NCBI GenBank assembly: GCA_020054475.1
Contig: JAHWGJ010000001.1
Location: 1-64,000 of the forward strand
Direction: 5' to 3'
Length of the DNA: 64,000 bases
Source: Thermoplasmata archaeon
Lineage (GTDB): Archaea; Thermoplasmatota; E2; DHVEG-1
Shown: piece after piece, positions 46,166-54,716 of the stretch
How positions within the stretch are numbered: the stretch's first letter is position 1
Layout: the number at the start of each line of letters is the position of its first letter
Made by a program: the position numbers and the translations under genes
Notes under the pieces: generated by a model
Databases searched by the model: none
What the model was told of the DNA's origin: nothing
Seen by the model: only the letters and a program-made list of their open reading frames with translations

Positions 46166-47632
46166 TCATTTATATTCAAATTGAATATAATGGGAAAAAT
46201 CTTCAGCAATATCAATAATTCTAGATTCAGATTCACCCTTAAGATAAACATTGAAGAATTCTAAAATGAATGATCTTACAATCTCAATCATCAATTTTGC
46301 ATCAACTGTTCCAAATCCTAGTATATTTTGAGGTATTAATGGAAGCATATGCGATAACAATAATCCTACATCAGTATATCCATAATGAGAAGACCCATTA
46401 ATACTCATTCTATATATGTCTGATTCTTGCTTATCCCAAATATAATCAACTCCGGATGAGTTAAATCTTCCATCAGCAGTCATCATAAAAAAAGGTTTAG
46501 TAACTCCTATTGGAATTAGTTCTTCATATGATACACCATCAAGTGTTAATCCACAGTCGATACGATCATCTTCAAAACAACAAATTGAAGTGGATGCACC
46601 TCCAAAAGAATGACCATACATGCCTACATTTTCTAAATTAAGACGTTCTTTTAAAATATCATCCGTATCATTTAAAATTTCTGCATAATCTAGAGCGGAT
46701 TTTGCATCATCAGCAATTGTACGTATTGCAATTTTTGCATAATCCGGATTATTTTGTGAGTAAAAATCCTGATAATATATTGATCTATCATCAGGAAATT
46801 CAACTACCCCTGCTATGTATGGATGATTCATAGAAATTACAACATACCCTTTTGAGACCAAATCCTCAATAAAAGAACTATAAATTTCAAGTGTTCCATC
46901 AAGACCATGGGAAAACAATATCACAGGAAATAAATTTGAATTAGAAGCAATAGGTACATTTATTTTTCCATGAGGTTTTACATCTTCATAAGCTGTTTTT
47001 GACACCCCTAAAAGTGGTATTGGAGCACGCCCCATCAACCATGCGAACATAAGTTCAGTCATATATGTATACCACTCGCCTTCAACTTCTTTATCTGTAG
47101 GATACCATATCTTAAGAACAAGTTCTCTAAAATCATCAGGATTTTCAGTTAGAAGTTCTTTACGAGATTCATCGATAAGATGAAAATTTTTTACTCCAAT
47201 CCCATATTTGCCATTCAAAGGAGGAATATAAGATGAAGTATAACTCGCCTTAATAAATCCATTGGGAATTATGAGATATGACTTAAAAGCTGATCTATGA
47301 ATCTCGATTAATCCAATTAGCGGGATTGAAAAAATACCTTTTTTAAAAACACCATATAATAAATTATTTTTGAACCAACCTTTGGCCTCAAAGGATTCAT
47401 CATTAATAAGAATTGTAGCTTGAAAAACTCCGTTTGTTGAGGATCTCCCGTGATTTATCATTCCAGTTATATCCCCATTTGATTTTCCGATAGTTATTGT
47501 ACCTTCAAAAATACCATCAGTCCATATGTCCTCGGAGATACTCTTTGGTAGTTGAGCATTTATGTTAAATGAAGATATGATAATAATTAAAACAAAAACT
47601 ATTGAAGTTATTATTTTTAAATTCCATTTCAT
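46166..47632 (-). CDS. Secreted PAF-acetylhydrolase-like alpha/beta hydrolase
   Basis: 488 residues: signal peptide, a beta-rich N-terminal domain (~30-130, EGTITIGKSNGDITGMINHG), then an alpha/beta hydrolase of the PAF-AH class. Oxyanion region VILFSHGLDGTLEIYSS, nucleophile Ser in MYGHSFGGASTS, acid region FMMTADGRFN and catalytic His in GSSHYGYTDVGLL. Likely hydrolyses short acyl esters outside the cell. Convergent with the C25 peptidase gene. Confidence 0.85.
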   Translation of the reverse strand: MKWNLKIITSIVFVLIIIISSFNINAQLPKSISEDIWTDGIFEGTITIGKSNGDITGMINHGRSSTNGVFQATILINDESFEAKGWFKNNLLYGVFKKGIFSIPLIGLIEIHRSAFKSYLIIPNGFIKASYTSSYIPPLNGKYGIGVKNFHLIDESRKELLTENPDDFRELVLKIWYPTDKEVEGEWYTYMTELMFAWLMGRAPIPLLGVSKTAYEDVKPHGKINVPIASNSNLFPVILFSHGLDGTLEIYSSFIEDLVSKGYVVISMNHPYIAGVVEFPDDRSIYYQDFYSQNNPDYAKIAIRTIADDAKSALDYAEILNDTDDILKERLNLENVGMYGHSFGGASTSICCFEDDRIDCGLTLDGVSYEELIPIGVTKPFFMMTADGRFNSSGVDYIWDKQESDIYRMSINGSSHYGYTDVGLLLSHMLPLIPQNILGFGTVDAKLMIEIVRSFILEFFNVYLKGESESRIIDIAEDFSHYIQFEYK

Positions 47633-47770
47633 TTTAATTCAATCCTTCAATATTATTAATATTATAACATTGTTATATAATTTTTTAATGATTAATAAAA
47701 AAAATTTAAGAAATATGATAAAATCTATGAAATTTATATATATCATATGATATAACTTATAACAATACGT

Positions 47771-48988
47771 ATGAAAAAAAAATCTAATATTCACAATTTT
47801 ACAGGGTACAGATGGGTCATTTTAATAGTTTTTATCATAGTTGCATTAACCTCTCAATTGTTATGGTTAACATTTGCACCTATTTCATCTGAAATGGAAA
47901 AACTATATGGCGTTACTGCATTTGATATTTCATTATTGTCCCTAGTTTGGCCTTTAATATTCGTTGTTACAGCAATTCCTGTAGGAATATTTATAGATAA
48001 AAAAGGATTTAAAATCAGTGTTACAGTTGGAGCAATATTTTTAGCTATATTCTCCATTATTAGAATTTTCTCAGCTATACCTGAATATAATTTTATTATC
48101 TTATTAATCTCTCAATCAGGTGCTGCAATTTCTCAACCTTTCATTTTTGGCAGTATCACAAAACTATCTGCATCTTGGTTTCCTGAAAATGAACAAGGTC
48201 TAGCCACAGGTCTTGGAACTATCGGTTTATTCCTTGGAATGATGGTTGCATTAGCCATTACACCAATAATTTTTCTATCATATGGGACTGTAAATTTACT
48301 GATTATTTATGGTTATATCTCATGTGCTGCAGCATTTTTCTTTATTTTATTAGCAAAAGAAGGGAGAAAAACATCTATAAAAGATACAAGTTCTGCGTTC
48401 TCACTAAATGATCTTTGGTCATTATCAAAATTAAAGCCATTTTTAATCCTAGAATTTGGATTTTTTGTTGTTGTAGGAGGTTTTACTGCACTTATGACCT
48501 GGCTAGAACAAATACTTAATTCCCTACATGGAATAGGCATTGATCAGGCAGGAATAATTGGTGGAATAATGATAATAGGGGGAATTATCGGTTCAATAAT
48601 AATACCTGCAATTTCAGATAAAATAAATAAAGTTAAAATATTTGTCATAATCAATTTAGCAATAGGTACTTTTTTACTATACCTAGTAGGCTTCTTTCAT
48701 GATTTTATATTACTTGCATTGATTTTTTTTATTATGGGTTTTTTCTTAATGTCTGCACTCCCATTAGTATTAGAGATGTCTAGTAGAATTGCAGGCCCCG
48801 GAATTGAAGGGCAAGCTTCTTCATTATTATGGTTTTTTTCTCAAGTGGGATCAGTATTATTAATCATAATAGTAGAACCAATAAAATCTATTTGGAATAG
48901 TTACTATAATTCAATTATTTTAATTGTATTATTATGGATAATCTCCTTAATTCTATTTCTTGGAATTAAAGAAAATCCCAAAAAATAA
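47771..48988 (+). CDS. MFS transporter
   Basis: 405 residues, 12 membrane helices in two bundles. The MFS A-motif is seen after helix 2 as GIFIDKKGFKISV, with a weaker copy IPAISDKINKVKIFV. NarK/nitrate and sugar-phosphate carriers have other motifs that are absent; the substrate is unknown. Single gene, divergent from the PAF-AH-like gene; the ATG follows a TATATATCATATGAT stretch, so probably leaderless. Confidence 0.88.
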   Translation: MKKKSNIHNFTGYRWVILIVFIIVALTSQLLWLTFAPISSEMEKLYGVTAFDISLLSLVWPLIFVVTAIPVGIFIDKKGFKISVTVGAIFLAIFSIIRIFSAIPEYNFIILLISQSGAAISQPFIFGSITKLSASWFPENEQGLATGLGTIGLFLGMMVALAITPIIFLSYGTVNLLIIYGYISCAAAFFFILLAKEGRKTSIKDTSSAFSLNDLWSLSKLKPFLILEFGFFVVVGGFTALMTWLEQILNSLHGIGIDQAGIIGGIMIIGGIIGSIIIPAISDKINKVKIFVIINLAIGTFLLYLVGFFHDFILLALIFFIMGFFLMSALPLVLEMSSRIAGPGIEGQASSLLWFFSQVGSVLLIIIVEPIKSIWNSYYNSIILIVLLWIISLILFLGIKENPKK

Positions 48989-49212
48989 AAAAATAGTTTA
49001 ACAAAATTGAGGATATATTATAATTTGAAAATGAAAAGTATACTCAATTATCAATTATTTAATATATGAAAAAATACATTTCAATTTTTAGATAATTTAA
49101 AAAAATATTAAACATAATAAATTAGATGGGTTGCACAATGATAATTAAAATTTAATTAGAAATTATCATGAGTATACTCATATTTGCTACATATTATTCT
49201 TTAGGAGAAAAA

Positions 49213-50820
49213 ATGAGGGAAGAAGCTGAAATTGTAAAAGAATTACGAGAATTGGAAAAAACTGGTACATTTACAAATACATATAATTACAAATATAAAA
49301 ATTCAGCAAATGAATCTCTAGAAGAAAATATTCAATTAGAAAATAATTGTTCTTTTGATGAATCATTTAAATTTAAAAAATTTAATGGAGAGTTATATAA
49401 AAAACTTGTTGAAAATTCTTTAGAAGGTATATTAATTCTAGATCTAAAAGGAAAAATTTTATTTGTAAATCCAGCTGTAATGAATATATTTGGATTCAAT
49501 ACAAATCAAGATATAATTGGAAAAAATTTTCTAAATTTAATTCATCCAGATTACCATAATCAACTAATCAAAGATCAAAAATTATTATTTATAGGTAAAG
49601 AAAGAATTCTAAATACTTACAAAGGAATATCAACTAGTGGGGAGAAAATCTGGATAGAAGGTCTTGGATGTAAAATTAATTTTTTAAACGAAAACGCTCT
49701 TGCTATTTTCATAAGAGATATAACTCATAGACAAAAAACATGGTATGAATTAGTAAAACTAGTTGATAAATATAAAGCATTAGCTGATATGTCAACAGAT
49801 GGCATAATTATAATCGATAATCTGGGAAGAATAACTTATTCAAATACATCATTTGAGAAGTTATGTGGAAAAAACAAAGAACAATTAAATGGTACGCCTT
49901 TTAGAAATTTTTTATCAAAAGATTCAATCTACCAATATCAAGAAATATTTATTGGTGCAAGAAAGACTGGAAAAAAAATTAAGGATATAGAACTAGAATT
50001 TCTTAACATTAGTAATGAAATAATTCCTATTGAACTTAGTCTTTCACCATTAAAAAATATTAATAATGAATTTTCAGGAATAGCATGTACTATTCATGAT
50101 ATAACCGTTCATAAAAAAATTGAAACTGAACTGAAAAAATCAAGAAAATTAAAAACTGAATTTATGAACATAGCCGCTCATGAATTAAAATCACCAATTA
50201 CTCCAATAAAAGGATATTTAGATTTAATAATTTCAGATAATAAAGCAAATACTAATACAAAAAAATGGGGTAAAATTAGTTTAAGAAATACTGAACGTTT
50301 ATTAGATTTAATTAATGACATTTTGGATGTATCAAGACTTGATAGTGACACTATGAGTTTTACAATGGAAAAAACAAATCCTATGATTTTTTTAAATGAA
50401 GCGATAGAAGATATTGAACCATTATTTAAAAAGAAAAAATTGGAATTAATAAAAAAAATACCTAATAATCTACCAAATATATTAGCTGATAAATATAGAT
50501 TGGAACAAGTTATTAAAAATATAGTTGGAAATGCAGTTAAATTTACAGATAAAGGGAAAATTAGCATTAAAGTAAAAGAAATTGATAAAAAATTTCAAAT
50601 TATTATTGAGGATACAGGTATTGGAATTTCAAATCATGAATTGGATAAGATATTTACTAAATTTTATCAAGCATATACTGGAAACGATCGTAAATGTGAG
50701 GGGACAGGTTTAGGTTTATTTATAAGTAAAGAAATAATTAAAAGACATAATGGAAAAATTTGGGCTGAAAGTAAAATAGAAATAGGAAGTAAATTCTTTA
50801 TTGAAATACCAATCATATAG
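49213..50820 (+). CDS. Cytosolic double-PAS sensor histidine kinase
   Basis: Start moved to ATG 49213 behind TTAGGAG; 535 residues, no membrane helix. PAS 1 (about 60-170: VENSLEGILILDLKGKILFVNPAVMNIFG) and PAS 2 (about 185-300: MSTDGIIIIDNLGRITYSNTSFEKL), HisKA with NIAAHELKSPITPIKGYLDL (His about 323), ATPase with NIVGNAVKFTDKGK, DTGIGIS and GTGLGLFIS. It probably senses an internal signal such as redox state or a small ligand. No receiver-domain gene adjoins. Confidence 0.92.
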   Translation: MREEAEIVKELRELEKTGTFTNTYNYKYKNSANESLEENIQLENNCSFDESFKFKKFNGELYKKLVENSLEGILILDLKGKILFVNPAVMNIFGFNTNQDIIGKNFLNLIHPDYHNQLIKDQKLLFIGKERILNTYKGISTSGEKIWIEGLGCKINFLNENALAIFIRDITHRQKTWYELVKLVDKYKALADMSTDGIIIIDNLGRITYSNTSFEKLCGKNKEQLNGTPFRNFLSKDSIYQYQEIFIGARKTGKKIKDIELEFLNISNEIIPIELSLSPLKNINNEFSGIACTIHDITVHKKIETELKKSRKLKTEFMNIAAHELKSPITPIKGYLDLIISDNKANTNTKKWGKISLRNTERLLDLINDILDVSRLDSDTMSFTMEKTNPMIFLNEAIEDIEPLFKKKKLELIKKIPNNLPNILADKYRLEQVIKNIVGNAVKFTDKGKISIKVKEIDKKFQIIIEDTGIGISNHELDKIFTKFYQAYTGNDRKCEGTGLGLFISKEIIKRHNGKIWAESKIEIGSKFFIEIPII

Positions 50821-50851
50821 ATTTTAAATAATTTTAATCGGTGGTGTAAAT

Positions 50852-51184
50852 ATCAGAAAAAAGTGTCCCGCATGTGGGTCAAAAGCTGTAAGATTATATC
50901 AAAATATTAGTGTTAATCATAAAAGGAAATGGAATCCTATTGCATGGTATTGTGTTAATTGTAATTATATTTACAATGTTCTATCAGATACTTTAATTTA
51001 TAAAATTGGCGAAAATGAGATAGTTCATGATAATTGTCCTAAATGTGATTTAAAACTTGTGAGAGTGTACCGGCATATAAACCCTCAAAAAGGAAAACAA
51101 AAATGGATTGGATTAGGTAAATATTGTAAAAGATGTAAGTATATTTGGATAGAAAAAAAAGAAGAAAATAAATGTGTTATTTAA
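50852..51184 (+). CDS. Twin zinc-ribbon protein starting at ATC
   Basis: About 110 residues, missed by the ORF track because no ATG/GTG/TTG opens it; GGTGGTG lies 5 nt before ATC at 50852. Two similar zinc ribbons: KKCPACGSKAVRLYQ...WYCVNCNYIYN and DNCPKCDLKLVRVYR...KYCKRCKYIW. Both share the form C-P-x-C-x6-R-x-Y, then W/G-x-x-C-x-x-C-x-Y-I. The internal repeat and clean Cys spacing make this a real gene. Possibly a nucleic-acid or translation-related ribbon; it lies just before eL41. Confidence 0.75.
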   Translation: MRKKCPACGSKAVRLYQNISVNHKRKWNPIAWYCVNCNYIYNVLSDTLIYKIGENEIVHDNCPKCDLKLVRVYRHINPQKGKQKWIGLGKYCKRCKYIWIEKKEENKCVI

Positions 51185-51218
51185 ATTATTTTATTATAAA
51201 GCTTGATCTTTTTCCTAA

Positions 51219-51230
51219 ATTATTATATAC
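51219..51230 (+). promoter_or_regulatory. TATA box for the eL41/tRNA-Trp unit
   Basis: AATTATTATATAC stands about 46 nt before the eL41 ATG, with no gene between. It is a good archaeal TATA element and could serve both eL41 and the tRNA, which starts 8 nt after the eL41 stop. Confidence 0.5.
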
Positions 51231-51275
51231 GAGTATCTGTTTAGGGCAAGCCATAAAATTATAGGGAATTCTAAA

Positions 51276-51374
51276 ATGAAACGTAGTTCACGAGTGTGGA
51301 AAAAAAGAGGAAACATGCGCTGGAAATGGCGTAAGAAACGAATGCGACGTGAAAAAAGGAGTAGACGTAAATAG
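51276..51374 (+). CDS. rpl41e: Ribosomal protein eL41
   Basis: 32 codons, absent from the ORF track. The C-terminal part RWKWRKKRMRREKRSRRK is the unmistakable eL41 sequence (eukaryotic form MRAKWRKKRMRRLKRKRRK). eL41 is a single basic helix at the ribosomal subunit bridge. A second ATG (51315) behind AGAGGAAAC gives a 19-residue form; either start may be used, and the extra MKRSSRVWKKRGN would be an unusual basic extension. Immediately followed by the tRNA-Trp gene. Confidence 0.85.
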   Translation: MKRSSRVWKKRGNMRWKWRKKRMRREKRSRRK

Positions 51375-51382
51375 ATTACCAT

Positions 51383-51521
51383 GGGGGCATAGTGTAACCC
51401 GGCATCATTGTGGGCTCCAGTTAGGTATGATTATAAAAGGGTCATCTGATTCGTGATGAGTAACTGGAGCGATGACCTGAGAAGAGACCCGCCGATCTGG
51501 GTTCAAATCCCAGTGCCCCCA
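51383..51521 (+). tRNA. trnW: tRNA-Trp (CCA) with intron
   Basis: Acceptor GGGGGCA pairs with TGCCCCC (51514-51520), discriminator A, no encoded CCA end. The anticodon stem GTGGG (51410-51414) pairs with CCCGC (51488-51492) once the intron at 51421-51486 is removed after G37. Anticodon CCA at 51417-51419. T arm CTGGG-TTCAAAT-CCCAG is intact; the D stem has three pairs. The exon-intron junctions fit a relaxed bulge-helix-bulge, with CTCC facing GAAG (one C-A mismatch). Confidence 0.95.
51421..51486 (+). ncRNA. Intron with box C/D 2'-O-methylation guide
   Basis: 66-nt intron of tRNA-Trp. Box C ATGATTA (51427), 12-nt spacer, box D' CTGA (51446), 3 nt, box C' GTGATGA (51453), 12-nt spacer, box D ATGA (51472). 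A 5-bp stem TTAGG/CCTGA encloses C and D and supports a kink-turn with ATGA as box D. The D guide TAACTGGAGC pairs perfectly with GCTCCAGTTA; the fifth base before box D faces C34. The D' guide GGGTC pairs with GACCC so that the fifth base faces C39. Other euryarchaea use this intron to methylate positions 34 and 39. Confidence 0.85.
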
Positions 51522-51554
51522 TTCATCATATAGATTTAAAGAGGTGAAATAAAA

Positions 51555-51779
51555 ATGAAATTTGACATTATTAAAATTAATAGAAAAAAATTCAATATTT
51601 TTACATTACTTTCGTTATTATCACTACTAGCTGGAATTATATTTTATATATCGTGGGTTATAAGATTCCCAAATGCATGGGCAGACATCGGCGTATATTC
51701 GCTAACAATAATATTTGTATTAGCGGGAATATTAGGTATTTTAATCACATTATATGAAGCTCCTGAAGAAAATATTTAA
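51555..51779 (+). CDS. Small two-helix membrane protein
   Basis: 74 residues: two membrane helices (about 15-35 and 43-67), AGIIFYISWVIRFPNAWADIGVYSLTIIFVLAGILGIL. GAGGTGA precedes ATG. The central R-F-P-N-A-W-A-D-I-G loop looks conserved-protein-like, but the family is not recognised. Its TAA overlaps the gcvPB stop on the other strand by 4 nt. Confidence 0.6.
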   Translation: MKFDIIKINRKKFNIFTLLSLLSLLAGIIFYISWVIRFPNAWADIGVYSLTIIFVLAGILGILITLYEAPEENI

Positions 51780-53215
51780 ATCATATCCCATGTTAGAATA
51801 GGATTTTTAGTTGCTCCGACATCATCAACACGTTTAACCGGTGTATTATTAGGAGCATTTTTAATAATTTCAGGGTCTTCTTTTGCAATATTTATTAAAG
51901 TATCAACATAGTTGTCAAGATCCTTTTTTGATTCTGACTCAGTTGGTTCGATCATTAAAGCTTCTTTTACAATTAAAGGAAAATAAATTGTAGGTGGATG
52001 TAATCCGTAATCCATTAATCTTTTTGCAATATCCATAGCGCGAATATTTTTTTTCTGTTTTAAATTTTCACAACTTAGAACAAATTCATGTTTCCTTAAC
52101 TTTTTAAATGGTAGTTCATATAATTTAGATTTTAAAATTTTTTCTTTCATATAATTTGAATTTAGAACCGCAATTTCAGATGTTTCCTTTAATCCTTCTT
52201 TACCCATCAAAGTTATATAAGTATATGCCTTCAAAAGAACTGAAAAATTACCATAAAAACCTTTTATTTTTCCAATAGAATCCTTCGCATTATAATCTAA
52301 ATAATATCTTTTTTCATCTTTACATATTCGGGGGATAGGTAGAAATTTCTCCAATTTCATTTTTACCCCTACTGGTCCACTGCCTGGTCCTCCACCACCA
52401 TGAGGTGTTGAAAAAGTCTTATGTAAATTTAAATGTACAATATCAAATCCCATATCGCCGGGTCTAGCTTTCCCCATAATAGCATTCATATTTGCACCAT
52501 CATAATATAGTAAGCCGCCAGCTTTATGTACCAAGTCTGATATTTTAAGAATTTCATCTTCAAAAATTCCTAGTGTATTAGGATTTGTATGCATGAAGCA
52601 AGCTGTTTTAGTAGATAATGCTTTTTTAAGCATTTCTAAATCCACTGTACCTTCATCAGTTGATGGAATTTCAATTAATTTATAACCTGCCATTGTTACA
52701 CTTGCAGGATTTGTTCCATGAGATGTATCTGAGAGAATTACTTCATTTCTTTCAAAATCTTTACGTTTTTCGTGATATGCTCTTGTTATTAACATTCCAA
52801 GAAATTCGCCATGAGCTCCTGCAGCTGGTTGTAGTGAAAAAAAATCCATTCCAGTTATCTCGCATAACGCCCTCTCAAGTTCAAACATTATCTCAAGATT
52901 CCCTTGAATAGTTGAACAATCTTGAAAAGGATGAGTTCCAGAAAATTTACTCCAGGAGGAAATTTCTTCGCATATTTTTGGATTATATTTCATTGTACAA
53001 GAACCAAGTGGATACATTCCTGAATCAATACCATAATTCATCTGACTTAATCTATGAAAATGTCGTACAATTTGAGTTTCATCTAAGTGTGGAATTTTAA
53101 TTTTCTTGTTACGTTTTAATGTTTGTGGAATATTATTGACAAAATCACATTTATCATCTGACAATTGGGCAAGTTTATTTAATAAAGGTTCGTCATAAGA
53201 TGCTGATTTATACAT
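51776..53215 (-). CDS. gcvPB: Glycine dehydrogenase (decarboxylating) subunit 2
   Basis: 479 residues. PLP-bearing half of the split P-protein of the glycine cleavage system, which decarboxylates glycine and passes the aminomethyl group to the H-protein lipoyl arm. Motifs: SGMYPLGSCTMKYNPK, the AAGAHGEFLG loop, SDTSHGTNPASV, and the PLP lysine in VHLNLHKTFSTPHGGGGPG. Overlaps gcvPA by 8 nt, so the two subunits are made together. GcvT, GcvH and Lpd are not in the window. Confidence 0.96.
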   Translation of the reverse strand: MYKSASYDEPLLNKLAQLSDDKCDFVNNIPQTLKRNKKIKIPHLDETQIVRHFHRLSQMNYGIDSGMYPLGSCTMKYNPKICEEISSWSKFSGTHPFQDCSTIQGNLEIMFELERALCEITGMDFFSLQPAAGAHGEFLGMLITRAYHEKRKDFERNEVILSDTSHGTNPASVTMAGYKLIEIPSTDEGTVDLEMLKKALSTKTACFMHTNPNTLGIFEDEILKISDLVHKAGGLLYYDGANMNAIMGKARPGDMGFDIVHLNLHKTFSTPHGGGGPGSGPVGVKMKLEKFLPIPRICKDEKRYYLDYNAKDSIGKIKGFYGNFSVLLKAYTYITLMGKEGLKETSEIAVLNSNYMKEKILKSKLYELPFKKLRKHEFVLSCENLKQKKNIRAMDIAKRLMDYGLHPPTIYFPLIVKEALMIEPTESESKKDLDNYVDTLINIAKEDPEIIKNAPNNTPVKRVDDVGATKNPILTWDMI

Positions 53216-54584
53216 TATTAATCTCCTTTAAAACAGAAATTAGTTTCTCAAATTTTATATCATTATGTAGCTCGGAGGTCCCAAAAAGCATACAATTCTT
53301 CATTTGAGGATAAAACTCTTCTAGTAAAAATCCACCTTGAATATTTCTTCTTAATAGATATTTATTAATTGTTTTGATATCTCCATCATATTTAATTACA
53401 AATTCATTAAAATGAAAACTGTTGAATTTTTTTTCAAAACCATTAATTGAAGTTATTTTTTTTGCAAGTTTTTGTCCGTTTTCTAAATTAATTCTACTCA
53501 AATCTTCAAAACCTTTACAGCCTAGCCATGCTAGATAAGTTACTGCTGCAAGCGCACATAAACCTTCATTAGTGCAGATATTGCTTGTAGCTTTCCCTCG
53601 TCTAATATGTTGTTCTCTTGTTTGAAGAGCCATACTAAATGCTTGTTTTCCTTCTTTATCCTTTGTCATACCGATAATTCGTCCAGGCATTTGTCTTAAA
53701 AATTCTTTTTTACATGAAAAAATTCCTAAGCTCGATCCACCAAAGTTCAAGGGATTTCCTAATGATCTTCCTTCACCTATTGAAATATCAGCCCCATAAT
53801 CTCCAGGGCTTTTTATTACCCCTAAAGATAAAGGATCTATCCCAACAACAAAAAGAGCTCCTGAATCTTTTATAATTTCATTTATTTCGTTGATATTATC
53901 TTCAAAGATTCCAAAAAAATTTGGGTTTTCAACATATACTCCCGAGATATCTTTGTTAATTTTTTCTTTTAAATCCTCAATATCAACCTTCCCTGTTTTA
54001 GCATCGTAATTTATTTCATTTATCTTAATATCAGGTCCTTTTGCATAATTTGATAAAACTGATTTTTTTTCCCAAGAGATGTTATTTGGAATTAGAAAAT
54101 TTTTTTTCTTATTTATACGACTACACATTAAAAAAGCTTCACTTAAAGCTGTTACTCCATCATATAATGAACAATTTGCTACGTCCAAGCCTGTTATTTC
54201 TGCAATTATACTTTGATATTCAAACATCGCTTGTAAGAATCCTTGAGATGCTTCAGATTGATATGGAGTATATGCTGTAAAGAATTCTGATCTTGACGTA
54301 ATTGATTTAACCACTGAAGGAATAAAATGAGGTTTTATTCCACCTCCTAAAAAAATTAACATTTCATTAAATGATTTATTTTTACTGGATAGTTCTTTTA
54401 GTTTTTCAAAAGTTTCTTGTTGAGTTAAAGAATTTGGTAAATTCAGGTTATTTATCTTAATTTTTTTTGGAATATCAGAAAATAAATCTTCGATATTTTT
54501 AAGATCAATTTCTTTTAACATCATTTCTTTTATAGGTGAATTTGGAATAAATTTCATTTCTTCCCCATTCACCGTAATTATCAA
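53208..54584 (-). CDS. gcvPA: Glycine dehydrogenase (decarboxylating) subunit 1
   Basis: 458 residues. N-terminal half of the split P-protein: FLGGGIKPHFIPSVVKSITSRSEFFTAYTPYQSEASQGFLQAMFEYQS is the family hallmark, and it continues through GRSLGNPLNFGGSSLGIFSC and FSMALQTREQHIRRGKATSNICT. Pairs with gcvPB to form the enzyme. GGTG overlaps the region just before ATG. Divergent from the DUF362 gene. Confidence 0.96.
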   Translation of the reverse strand: MIITVNGEEMKFIPNSPIKEMMLKEIDLKNIEDLFSDIPKKIKINNLNLPNSLTQQETFEKLKELSSKNKSFNEMLIFLGGGIKPHFIPSVVKSITSRSEFFTAYTPYQSEASQGFLQAMFEYQSIIAEITGLDVANCSLYDGVTALSEAFLMCSRINKKKNFLIPNNISWEKKSVLSNYAKGPDIKINEINYDAKTGKVDIEDLKEKINKDISGVYVENPNFFGIFEDNINEINEIIKDSGALFVVGIDPLSLGVIKSPGDYGADISIGEGRSLGNPLNFGGSSLGIFSCKKEFLRQMPGRIIGMTKDKEGKQAFSMALQTREQHIRRGKATSNICTNEGLCALAAVTYLAWLGCKGFEDLSRINLENGQKLAKKITSINGFEKKFNSFHFNEFVIKYDGDIKTINKYLLRRNIQGGFLLEEFYPQMKNCMLFGTSELHNDIKFEKLISVLKEINNV

Positions 54585-54716
54585 TTTGTTAAAGTAACTT
54601 ATGGATTTTATTAAAATAATTATGCATCAAATTTAAATAGATCGTATATCTTTAATAATAAAATATAAAATAAATATAAATGATTAAAATTTATAAACTT
54701 GAAAAAGGGGACATAT

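Noticed and set aside
51383-51521. Attachment site or integrated element at tRNA-Trp
   Set aside because: No duplicated 3' tRNA segment was noticed downstream and no integrase gene adjoins; gcvP genes follow directly.
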